The position numbers and the translations under genes are program-made. The notes under the pieces were generated by a model that was not told the DNA's origin, ran no database searches, and worked only from the letters and a program-made list of their open reading frames with translations. From Ziziphus jujuba (Eukaryota; Streptophyta; Magnoliopsida; Rosales; Rhamnaceae), in contig NC_083379.1 of the NCBI RefSeq assembly GCF_031755915.1, positions 19,117,501-19,181,500 of the forward strand: 64,000 nt of DNA, in the 5' to 3' direction. Shown here piece by piece: positions 13,439 to 24,181 of this stretch (position 1 is the first letter of the stretch; each line of letters begins with the position of its first letter).

Positions 13439-13720
13439 GGCGATGTTTTTTTAATAAAAGAGTCGCTAAATATGCAAATTAAAATAGAAGCTTTCCAAAA
13501 AGCCTCAATAGATACTGCAATAGGTGACACTTTTCCAAAACGTTGCTAAATATTAGAACATGCGTACATCTAAAAAGCATCACTAAATATTGGAACAGAC
13601 GACGTTTTTGAAAAAGTGTCGCTAAATGCTTAAACAGGTGACACTTTTTTAATAGAAAGTCGCTAAATAAGGGATAAAAGCGACACTTCTTTAAAGAAGC
13701 ATCACCTAACACTTTTTTAA
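13439..13720. repeat. Subterminal palindrome array, second block
   Basis: Seven units are packed head to tail about 38-40 bp apart (near 13440, 13486, 13520, 13562, 13598, 13635, 13677). The best preserved reads GACGACGTTTTTGAAAAAGT followed by GTCGCTAAA. The open frame on the minus strand through these units is a by-product of the regular spacing, not a gene. Confidence 0.8.
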
Positions 13721-13859
13721 CATAAAAAAGTTTTTTAAATAAATTTTCTAGTCTTTATTGATACAATTATCAAGAAGATATCTCTTAGAATTAATTTTTA
13801 TATAAAAATATTATTTTACAAAGATAAATAATTGATATATCATTAATTTATAGAATATG

Positions 13860-14680
13860 TCATTGAAGAGTAATCCTTAGCTTAGCGATCACAAGTCAGG
13901 TATCCACGGATATCTCAAGTTTTAATTTCTGTATCGTATGTACCGTGCTAATTTATTAATTACATATTCCCCTGTTTATATATATATATATATATACATA
14001 TGAATAAAACAAAATGTTAAACAAAATTTTTAAAAATAAGGTACATAAGCGATGTTTTTGATGGTAAAAACTTAAAATTGCAAAAAAAATTATCATAATT
14101 AAATTAAAAGTAAAAACACAACAATAATTAGAATTGCAAAAAATATTATCATAATTAAATTAAAAGTAAAAACACAACAATAATTAGAACTGCAAAAAAT
14201 ATTATCATAATTAAATTAAAAGTAAAAACACAACAATAATTAAAATTGCAAAAAAAAATACACATAGGCAATGCTTTTTTATCGAAAAAGCATTGCCTAT
14301 TATTATTCAAATAATAAATAAATAATCTATGTCAATTTTTGCTTCATATTACTAATTAGTATATTAAACTATATTACCAATATCCTCATACGATGTATTA
14401 ACCTTTTAAACATAGTCATTTAATTAACATAAAATTCTTTGATTTGCGAAACAAATAACAAAGTGACTATAGTAATACTACCTAATGGAAAAACTGCTCT
14501 CCTTAGGTTTTCATAAGTCAGGTATCCATAGATATCTGAAGCCCTGATTTCTATATCTTATATATCATGCTAATTCACTAACCACTTATTTTTCAATTTA
14601 TTTATTTATATATATAAATATATATGAATAAAATATAACATTAAATAAAAATTTTAAAAATAAGGTACAAAGGCAACGCT
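13860..14680. repeat. Diverged direct duplication inside the CACTA element
   Basis: The segment at about 13875-14050 (containing AAGTCAGGTATCCACGGATA) is repeated in the same direction at about 14510-14670 (AAGTCAGGTATCCATAGATA), each copy leading into an AT run, the phrase AAAATAAGGTACA and then a palindrome unit. The period is roughly 630 bp. Confidence 0.7.
14075..14258. repeat. 56-bp tandem repeat, three copies plus a partial
   Basis: Units at 14075-14130, 14131-14186 and 14187-14242 are nearly identical (AATTGCAAAAAATATTATCA, then AATTAAATTAAAAGTAAAAA and CACAACAATAATTA). A fourth partial copy begins at 14243 and runs into a palindrome unit. Confidence 0.9.
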
Positions 14681-15250
14681 TAAAATTCCCTTCAAATTAA
14701 AAAAAACAAATTCAAGTTCTATTAATCTAGCAAATAATTAAGTCACAATTGCCAAAAAATTGCAATAATTAAGTTAAAATTATAAACATAACATTAATTA
14801 TAATTGCCAAAAAAAAAAAATGAAAAAGCACATAGGCAACGCTTTTTATCTTAAAAGCATCATCCATTTTTTTTTAAAATTTAAAATAATGATATTATCT
14901 TACTTTTATTTACAAAAGTATCGTTTAACACTTTTTATTCATAAATAAGAAAATTAAAAAAATTATATTCTTCTTTAATATAGTTATTCTTCTTTACTCT
15001 GCTAAAATTAAACAAAATAAGTATAAATTATGAAATAAAATTATAAAAGCCGATGCTTTCATGACAAAAGCGTCGTCCAATATAGATCATTTTAACCTAC
15101 ACTTTGTTTATAAAAGCGTCGGCTAATATTTTTATTTATTAAACTAACGACACCGAAAAAAAGTGTCACTTATTGTTCTAATTAAGCAATGCATGTTTTG
15201 TGAAAGCGTCGTATATTTGTAGAATTTTAGCTGATGCTTGATCTTTAACG
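14668..15250. repeat. Subterminal palindrome array, right part
   Basis: Further units of the same palindrome family lie near 14668, 14836, 14918, 15048, 15110, 15146, 15183 and 15233, for example GCCGATGCTTTCATGACAAA followed by AGCGTCGTCC. They should mark the other subterminal region of the CACTA element. Confidence 0.7.
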
Positions 15251-16029
15251 TAGCGGCTCTCTTTTGCAGACCTTTTTTTTTTTTTTTTTTGGGTGGCATC
15301 GCGTAATTAATGTCTCTAGTTAACTAGTTTGGCATAGTGTGGACACATATGACCATTGAAAAAATTTAATTCCACCAAAGGCTCACTATGATTAGATAAA
15401 TCTAAGATTACAAGATTTTAAATATGTTATTGCGTATGATTTTGCTATGTTTAAGATCACCTCCAAACTAAAATTATATAAAGAAAAAAATAATGATGAT
15501 GAAATGTTGGGAAAAAACAAACATTGTCCACATTGCATACCTCAAAAATGCTCTTGTAGCAGCAATATAGAGAATGAGGTTTTAGGAAATATTCGAAGCT
15601 AATATTGTTAAGACACATTTAGGATCTCTTCTTAGAATCCTAAAAAAGCCCTGATCTCAAGGGAGATACTATCAGACCGTCCTACGAAAAATTCGGCTGC
15701 ATCTCCCTTAAGGGTAGAGCATGCCCTAAGAATTTCTTGCACGAAAACACACTTTTATACGGTACCACCTTATCCTTCCACCTTATTACAAATAGTTCCA
15801 TAGATTACCTTTAAATATTTATGTCTACCCACACCACCCACATAATGCCGTACTACATTTCATATAGTTTTGCAAACATACCAATGCATAATATTAATAA
15901 GAGGGTTTTAAAACAACAGTAGTAATATTAATATTAATAACAATAATAGCACAACTTGCTCGAAGGCTAACACTTGTTCAAAGGCTATCATTCATGCCCA
16001 TAGGTTGTGATACTTGCCCGAAGGCTACT

Positions 16030-16241
16030 GTATAATAATAATAAGAATAATAATAATAATAATTGATAATAACAACAAAAATAATAATAATAATGATAAT
16101 AATAACAAGTAATAATAATGAGAATAATAATAATAAAACAAATAATAATAATAATAACAACAACAATAGTAATAACAATTATAATAATCTCAATGATTAA
16201 TGATAAATATCATTGATAATAAAAATAGTAATAACAATAAT

Positions 16242-16278
<37 letters not shown>

Positions 16279-16440
16279 TAATGGAAATAATAATAAAAAT
16301 AATCATAATAAATAATAATAACAAATAAAACAACAATAATAAAAATAATAACGATATTAATGATGGTGATGATAATAGTAATAAAAATAAGAATAATAAC
16401 TACTAATAATGATAATAATAATTAATAAATAAATAACAAT
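16030..16440. repeat. Imperfect (AAT/ATA)n trinucleotide tract
   Basis: About 400 bp of AATAATAAT-type repeats with scattered changes lie inside the outer LTR. The third LTR copy has a short ATTATT tract at the matching place (about 23220-23350), so the tract has expanded in this copy. Confidence 0.85.
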
Positions 16441-17332
16441 AAGGCAAATAAGAATAATATTAGGAAATCAAATCATGAATAGATAAGATAGCAAAAGATA
16501 AAATAATATTTCAAAATTCATGAACATACTATGAAATATGCATACTCGTATCGTAGGTATATACGATACCATATAACATTCTACGCATCCATGATATTAA
16601 TTGTCACCGGTACCTTGCTATCAATATAGTCCGGAGGTGGTTGTCCATATTGGCCGTTCGACCCCTTGGACCCGTAGGTAACATAGTTAGGAGACTAAGC
16701 TATTCATAGACCGCATCAGATCGTTACCCCCATATGATGTGGTACACACAAACATAATATAACATAACATACATATCGATATATTTATAGGTATATATGA
16801 AAAAATACTTGATGCACCATACGATATACCAGTGGTGCCAAATAATACACGGCGTCCCGAGTACTATCTGACGGGGAGGTTAAAGAGAGAACCTGCAGTC
16901 GGTCACCTTGGCATCTTGCTGCACCGATTGCTTATAATCAGATATGGCTAAACAGTCATCCTTCAATCGTGAGGGCGGCTGATGATCACTGTTCACTATA
17001 CTTATCGTACCTCAGACCCATAGCTCCCATAGGATAGTCATACATATATGCACGCTAATTTCGTAATAACAACCATCCTGCTGCCAGGAAGAGACGGCTG
17101 GTGTTCACTCTATACTATACCTGTCTATCCTCACAGGGACAACCATGAATATAACCTGCATGCTGATCCATAACAATCACCTACTGCCAAGGAGTGGAGC
17201 GACTACTACTCACTGTGCACATGTACTTGGTAGCCCTCAAATCCATAATACCCACAGGATAGCCATAATAAACAACTATCGACAGGATGAGCATACATAC
17301 TTACGCGCTATTATATAGTACATAACACTAGT

Positions 17333-17837
17333 TTTCGGGACCCATACAGGATCCCATCTCGGAACCGTAGATAAGCCATGATCGTAGGGGAAATCTTATC
17401 GAACCGTCCTATAGAAAATTCAGTAGCATCTCCCCTAAGGATTGGACATGCCACAAAATTTCTGCACAGAAAATATACTTCTATACAGTACTCCTTATTC
17501 TTCCCACCTTACTACAAATAATTTCATAAATTTTCAGCACTTCCACAAAAAAATACAGATATATGGATAGGAGGAATAACTTCATAAAACACAACACTCA
17601 TTTAGTGTTGTATTACATTTCATATGTTTTACAATCGTACGAATTCATAATGTAGATAGGAGGGTAATAAAACAACAAGAATAATAGTAATATTAATAAC
17701 AATAGTAGCACAATTTGCCCAAAGGCTACCACACTTGCACGAAGGCTGCATACTTGTCCGAAGGCTTCCACACTTGTCCGAAGACTTACATACTTGCCCG
17801 AAGGCTTCCATATTTTCTAGAAGGCTAACATATTTAT

Positions 17838-17868
<31 letters not shown>

Positions 17869-18918
17869 CAAAACATATATACTTACAAACATACACATAC
17901 ATATGTGTACATAAACATGTATATATAAACAATCTAACTTTATTTTTCAATTTTTCATATTTATTATAATAATTTATTTAAAAATGGCATCTTTTTAAAT
18001 ACACTATCATAATTCGAAAATAACGTACCAATGGAAAGCTAAGAGGACGAGGGACACGAAACTAACCTTAGTTGAGCTCAAAGCCGCCGGAATTGGCCGG
18101 AAAAGTGTTGGAAAGTTTCTGCCAAATTCAACTTGTCATATCTCCCAAATGGTAGGAATTTGACCTAAATGGACCTTAAAATTGAGCTTAGAAGGTCCAA
18201 AAATTGTGGAAATGAGGATCAATTCAGCCGGGGGTGACCGGATCATCATAAAACCGACTTCGCCATTGCAATGATGGAGGCCCAATCTGGGCACATCTGG
18301 CGATGGTTCGCCATGTCATTCCGGTGCCGGCTAGAAATCTCATGGGCTTTGCCCATTGCTGGCGTGTGCACCACATGGATGGCCGGAAGGTGGGTTTTCG
18401 ATGGTGACTCGAGAGGGGAGGGGGGGGGGGGGGAGGGGGAGAGAGAGAGAGAGAGAGAGAGCCCTTGTGTTTTCATCGAGGAAGAGGGGAAGGAAAAAAA
18501 AAAGAAAAAGAAAAAGAAAGGAAAAAGAAACAAGAAAAAATAATATAATAATATAATAATAATTTATTAAACATGACATGTGGGATTTTCTTATCGTGAC
18601 ATGTGGCATCTTTCTGAATATGAGACATGGCACATCCCAACTGGTGACATATGACACAAATTAAAAACCTCTTTAAATATTCCACTACCTGATGAAATCA
18701 GTCCCGGGAAAAAGAGATATAACTTTACAAATTCATAATTTTTTAACCGTTGGTCTAAATTAAGCATGCCACCAGTCTACAGACTCATATCAATAAATAC
18801 TATTACATAGTACGGAAGTCAATGCCAAAATCCATATAAATAAAAAGACTTTGGACTCAGTAATCAATCTGGGTTGCATATTGTTTTGACCATAACTTTC
18901 TCGGATCATGGTGTTACA
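17333..18918 (-). mobile_element. Inner solo LTR copy, same family, internally deleted
   Basis: A second minus-strand copy of the same LTR. Its start on the minus strand is TGTAACACCATGATCCGAG (ending at 18918 on the + strand); its other end near 17333 has TT where TG is expected. Joining the flanks at 17332 and 18919 restores the continuity of the outer LTR as judged against the copy at 19560-23941, which shows this is an insertion. The expected target duplication is worn (CTAGT against TCAGT). It lacks the roughly 1.3-kb middle section that the other two copies have. A GA-rich simple tract lies at 18420-18540. Confidence 0.65.
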
Positions 18919-20510
18919 TCAGTACTGTATGATGCATTTGCAAACTATAAAAATTTTATAATACTATAAATACTAAAATTCGATAAAATACCATCGAGTT
19001 TGTACATTTTTAGTAAATCCATAAAATTCCATATTTCCTTTTAAACTATCGCATAAACCCAACGGTTTTACAAAATTAATCATTACCAAAATAATGATCA
19101 ATTTCACAATATTCAAATGCGCAAATATATTTTTATACACTAATAATTATTATTCTTCTTAAATCCTTAAAGAATAGTTATGCAAAAATTACATTAAAAC
19201 ATATACAATTTACATGCAACTAAATTTCACATAATATATTTTATTATGCAAATTAATTATAATAGTAAAATTTAACAATAATTCCAACAATAAATAATCA
19301 CATAAATAATTTCTCCAAAATCATATAATGAACTTTATATAATAAATATATTTAATCACATAAAATTAATACATTAAAATCAAACAACAATTTTCTTAAT
19401 TTTTAAAACATACATAATACTTTCCAAAATGTTAAATAACACAAAATATACATCCACACACACATACACATGTGTACAACCTTTTAGCAAGTATGTGCAC
19501 AGTCATATATATATATATATGTACATACACATATATATATATATACACAATACATATATTGTAATTCCCTGTCCCGAAGTACATCAGAAGTTTCTCAAGT
19601 TGAGCGAAGTTGACCGGGTTTGACCATCGTTGATCGAGAAAGGGTCAAACTTTGACTTTTTGACTCGGTAAGAATTCTACATTGACGAAGGCACCATTGT
19701 AAAGCACACATCGATCCAAGTCCGTAGACTAGTAGCACGTCGAAAACGGAGCTAGGATTTGAAAGTTATGAGCAAAACAAGTTGAGGTCCAAACTGTCTG
19801 AGCGTGCCGAAATTAACTTTTTATTCTTATAAAATTGAGTTTTGATTTATGTATGGTTGTGAAGTACTTATCGATACGAGTTCGTAGATTACTGGCACGC
19901 CTGATTTGGATATGTGGTTTGAAAGTTATAGACCTGTGAAGTTTTTCTAAGACAGCTGTTACTATTCATCTATATGTGTCGTGACCAGCAACGCCACATG
20001 TAACATTATAAATGGTGCCATGTGTCATGACAAGAAAGTCCCACATTCCAGACATAATTAAATATTACATTGTTTTATTATTTTAATATTATTTTATATA
20101 TTTATTTATTTATCTATTTTCTTTTTCATTTCTTCTCCCTCACGTGGGAAAATACCCACGGGACTCTTTCTTCTTCTTTTCTTCTTCTTCTTCTTTCTAG
20201 AACTCTTGGAAGCTCTCCCTCTCTTCCTCCCCGCCGGTCATCCTCCTCCTTGTGCTGCCATCAATGCCAGCCGGACTAAGCATCACCGCCATGCCCAGCT
20301 GACGACCCATCATGCCAGCAATTCCATGGTGCTCGCCGTTCATCGAGACAGCAGGAGATGCGCCGAAAAACACCATAAAACCTGGCAGTTGGCTTCCTTT
20401 CAATGCATTAGATTTTGGCCGTTTCCAGTTAACTTCTGGTCCTCTTTCACTAATCTGAACCTTCTGAAGATGATGGTGATCCCCATTTAGCTCAATTCGA
20501 GCTCGTTTGT

Positions 20511-20921
20511 TGTGAAGTCCCACATCGGTTGGAAAGGAGAATGAAGCATGACTTATAAGCATGTGGATACCTTTCCCTTACGAGGCCTTCCCATGAAGGA
20601 ACGTAAAATCGTGATTAGGCCTAGAAGCCCGTGCCAGTAGGATTGGTAGGTAGGGGTTGGAAGAGAATTCCCCCTAACCATTGAGAGGCCTTCCTGTGAG
20701 GAAACAAAACCGTGAGGGATAGGATTGGGCTCACCACCTAGCTTCCAAAGTGGACAATATCTCGGTTGGGCCTGGGAGGCCCGGGTCAGTAAGACTGGTA
20801 GGTGAAAGGGTGGGACCCCTAACCACTGAGAGACCTTTTAAAACCTTGAGGGCTGGGTTATAAGAGGATTCCCCAGGCCCAAAGAGGACAATATTGCATG
20901 CGGGTGGTCTAGGCTGTCACA
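20511..20921 (+). repeat. 5' LTR of the TRIM
   Basis: 411 bp, TG...CA. It lacks about 30 bp present in the 3' LTR; in the 3' LTR that segment is bounded by two ATCGTG words, so a deletion between short repeats in this LTR is the simplest reading. Confidence 0.88.
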
Positions 20922-20987
20922 AATGGTATTAGAGTCAGACCCAGATTGGTGTGCCAGCGAGGACACTGGGCCCCAAGGGGGGAGGAT

Positions 20988-21426
20988 TGTGAAGTCCTAC
21001 ATCGGTTGGAAAGGAGAACGAAGCATGGCTTATAAGCGTGTGGATATCTTTCCTTTGCGAGGCCTTCCCATGAAGGAACATAAAATCGTGCGGGCTAGGC
21101 CTAAAGTGGACAATATCGTGATTGGGCCTGGAAGCCCGTGCCAGTGGGACTGGTAGATAGAGGTTGGAAAAGAATTCCTCCTAACCATTGAGAGGTCTTC
21201 CTGTGAGGAAACAAAACCGTGAGGGGTAGGATTGGGCTCACCACCTAGCTTCCAAAGTGAACAATATCTCGGTTGGGCTGGGAGGCCTAGGCCAGTGCGA
21301 CTGGCAGGTGAAAGGGTGGGACCCCTAACCACTGAGAGGCCTTTTAAAACCTTGAAGGCTGGGTTGTAAGAAGATTATCCAAGCCCAAAGAGGACAATAT
21401 CACATGCGGATGGTCTGGCTGTCACA
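20988..21426 (+). repeat. 3' LTR of the TRIM
   Basis: 439 bp, TG...CA, collinear with the 5' LTR apart from the roughly 30-bp extra segment after 21090. Open frames across it are incidental. Confidence 0.88.
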
Positions 21427-24134
21427 TTTGTGGTGCACCAAGAGGACATACTTGACAGCATTTTCTGACAGAAATTCCGACCACCGTCGACGAGTTAAGC
21501 TAAGTTAATTTAAATATTGGTAATCTATGTCTCTCACTCTTCCATTTGATTTTGATATATAATATATCAATTGTTTGTGGGTATTTAGAATTTTGCTATT
21601 TTTGGGGTAATATTATAATTGTTGTGAAATTTGAATAAATTATAAATATATGTATACATGTATTTATATATGTGTGCGTGTGTATCCCAATGTGAGGTTT
21701 TGACATGTTTTAGAATTCACAATGCTAAGGTGGTTTAAATTCTTGAGGATTTTGAGATTACAAATGTGAAAGGTTCCTATATATATATATATATATATAT
21801 CTGTATACTCGATTAGAAGTTCACCAACGGAAATGGTGTATGGATACCAGAAAGCTTTGGTTGGCACTAAGTTTGGGTTAGTAATTGGAACATTTGAAAC
21901 GCTTGTATGCTGTGTACTATAGTTAGGTGATCATAATGCCTAACTTTTAACTTCTTAAATTTATATATATATATATATATATATGCATGTGCATGTACAT
22001 ATACATGAGACATATATATACATATATATGTATGTAAGTGCGTGTGTGTGTGTGTGTGTGAATATATATATATATATATGCTTAGTATATAAAGATGGTT
22101 ACACATATTATATTTTATATCATTCAAATTTTTGAAGAATATTATACATGTTTTAAATTTTAGGAGGAATGGTTATTTGATTTTAATGTGTTATTTTAAT
22201 GTGATTTAAATATATTAGTTATATAGAATTTATTATACTATATGTGTTTAATACTAAGAAGCTGCTATTTAAATTTATGATGCTAAGTTATGTTGGATAT
22301 TTAAATACGTTATTATTTATATTGAAGATACCAAATTGTGTTGAATTGAGTTATTGTGGACGAGACTAATTTTATGAAATTATGATTTAAATTTTATTAA
22401 GTTTATTGTTGATTCAAATGTTGAAATTTTGATGCATAAATAATGCATTTATGTGATTTTAATTATGTAAGAATTTTTATATTGTTTTGGTGAAAATTGA
22501 TTTCATGGATTTGAAGAAAAATATTTATTTAAAATTTAGTACTTCCAAAAAATATATTTATGCATTAATTAATTAATTATTAATTTATTTATTCATAAAC
22601 TTGGTTTTACCTTATTTTATCGAAACTCATTATTTTAATAATCCTATAAAAATTTATAGTTTTTAGATGCACCATACACATACTGGTGTTCTGTGTTGTG
22701 GATGTGATTAGCGCGTAGGTTGATTTATAGGATTTTCCTATAGTTGCCATCGGACCAAGGGCAAACAGGGTATAATGTACAGTGAACATCAACCACCTCC
22801 CTCCATGGCCAAGATGCCCGTTAGCAGCGACGCGGTAGGATACCATGTGACCGTATGCCGTTTTCTCTCTTTAACCTCCCTGTCAGGTTGTGCTTTGGGA
22901 TGCTGGGCACTGTCGGAAATCACTGATATATAGTATGTGCATCAAATATCTTTTATATAGGGCGACGATCCGATATGGTCCATGAAGAGGTAGCCTTGTA
23001 ACCATGTTGCATATGAGTCCAAGGGGTCGGACGTCCAATCTAGGCAACCACCCCGGACTGTGTTGGTAACAAGGTACCAGCGACAGCTGGAATCATGGAT
23101 TACGCAGCATATTAGAGTGTATCGTTCGCACCTCTGATGCGAGTGTATATCTTATAATATGTTTTGAATTTTAAAACATTATTTTACTTGTATTATCTTA
23201 ACTATTCAAAATTTGATTTTTCTAACATTATACTTAATTGATTTTATTGTCATCACTATTGTTAATATTATTTTTTGTTATTGATATTGTTAATATTATT
23301 TATCATGAAACCGTTTACAATCATTATTATTAGTATTATTATTATCATATGGAACCTTCGGACAAGCATCACAGCTACGAGTAAGTAAGGTAGGCAGGTG
23401 ATATAGCCATTGGACAAGTGATTACTCTTGATAAATATGATAGTCCTCAGGCATGTATGGTGATATGGTAGTCTTCGGTCAAATTATATTAATATTATTT
23501 TTATCATTAAAATGATTGCTATTACTATTATTGTTGATGTGGTGATTGATTTACTTTTCTTTCTATATTACGCATCGGTAAATTTGTAAAACGATATTTG
23601 GAATGTATTTGAAATCTATGGCACTATGTGGGTGGTGTGGGCAGACATGAATGATTAAAGGTATATTTGATTGTTTATTTAGTAGATTATTTCTATTGCA
23701 CATGTATGTGTGTGTTTTATACAAATTGTTATAGAAGTATTGCCATTGTGGAAATTATTGTATTAAGGTGGGAAGGATAATGTGGTATCATATAGGAGCG
23801 CGTTTTCGTGCAGTTAAATTTTGTGGTAAATCTTTCCTTTATGGGAGATGCTGCTGGATTTTCCATTGAAATGTTTGGTGGTGTTTTCCTAGAATTAGGG
23901 CTTGTTCAGGATTCTGATGAGGTTTTGGACGAGTCCTGACATATATTCACATGTATTTTTTCATACTTTAAATATATACACACAAACTTTTAACAAGCAT
24001 ATTTTTAATAAGTATAAATGTTCATATAAATATATTTTCATGTATATATACAGAACCACTCCACAAAAATACATTTAAACAATTATATTCATGTATACAT
24101 TCATACACTATCAATATATATATATACATTTTCA

Positions 24135-24137
<3 letters not shown>

Positions 24138-24181
<44 letters not shown>
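24138..24181. repeat. (CA)n-(TA)n microsatellite
   Basis: A CA run of about 14 units followed by TA repeats, inside the outer solo LTR. Similar CA/TA runs stand at the matching place in the other copies (17838-17869, 22042-22079). Confidence 0.85.

Larger units (their letters stand above)
10974..15296 (-). mobile_element. Decayed CACTA (En/Spm-type) DNA transposon
   Basis: The left edge reads CACTATAAGAA, close to the CACTACAAGAA end typical of plant CACTA elements. Arrays of short palindromes of the form (GC)GACGC-Tn...An-GCGTCG(CT) follow at 11030-11410, 12810-13000, 13439-13720, 14045-14300 and 14668-15250; subterminal repeats of this kind are usual for CACTA elements. A minus-strand exon relic of a Ulp1-type protease lies at 11818-11919. 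The right edge is unclear: a long T run ending near 15296 (GGGTGG where TAGTG is expected) is the best guess, and no 3-bp target duplication was found. No transposase frame survives. Confidence 0.6.
20511..21426 (+). mobile_element. TRIM retrotransposon (LTR - 66-bp interior - LTR)
   Basis: Two direct repeats (20511-20921 and 20988-21426), each starting TGTGAAGTC and ending GCTGTCACA, flank only 66 bp. The target duplication TTTGT is perfect (20506-20510 and 21427-21431). The interior starts with a methionine-tRNA-type primer binding site (TGGTATTAGAGTC, 20924-20936) and ends with a purine tract (AAGGGGGGAGGAT, about 20975-20987). There is no coding capacity, so it must have been moved by the proteins of another element. 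The LTRs are longer than in most TRIMs. Confidence 0.88.
19560..23941 (+). mobile_element. Inner solo LTR copy in opposite orientation, hosting a TRIM
   Basis: A plus-strand copy begins TGTAATTCCCTGTCCCGAAG at 19560 and ends TCCTGACA at 23941. It is flanked by TATAT on both sides (19555-19559 and 23942-23946). The sequence just before 19555 and just after 23946 continues the outer minus-strand LTR. Without the TRIM at 20511-21426 it is about 3.47 kb long. AT-rich flanks make the 5-bp duplication less decisive on its own, but the TG...CA ends and restored continuity agree. No protein-coding domain was seen. Confidence 0.75.

Noticed and set aside
13479..13712. 77-codon minus-strand open frame with repeated LFxKRRLFQ-like words
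   Set aside because: It is produced by the evenly spaced palindrome units and has no independent support.
11030..15250. Regularly spaced palindromes that could be taken for a CRISPR array
   Set aside because: The units vary a lot, their spacing is uneven, there are no cas genes, and the genome is a plant; they fit CACTA subterminal repeats.
15333..15341. CATAGTG as right terminus of the CACTA element
   Set aside because: The bases after it do not duplicate the AGA before the left CACTA end, and the DNA between it and the T run at 15296 is unlike a terminus.
15978..16178. Leu-rich open frame over the (AAT)n tract
   Set aside because: A homopolymer-like reading of a trinucleotide repeat inside a solo LTR.
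18246..18685. Several overlapping open frames in a GC-richer patch
   Set aside because: The patch is part of a solo LTR; matching DNA in the other LTR copies (about 20160-20500 and 24400-24960) shows the same GC-richer, GA/CT-rich character with different frames and no shared protein.
20923..21332. Open frames on both strands across the TRIM
   Set aside because: They cross the primer site and LTR boundary of a non-coding element.
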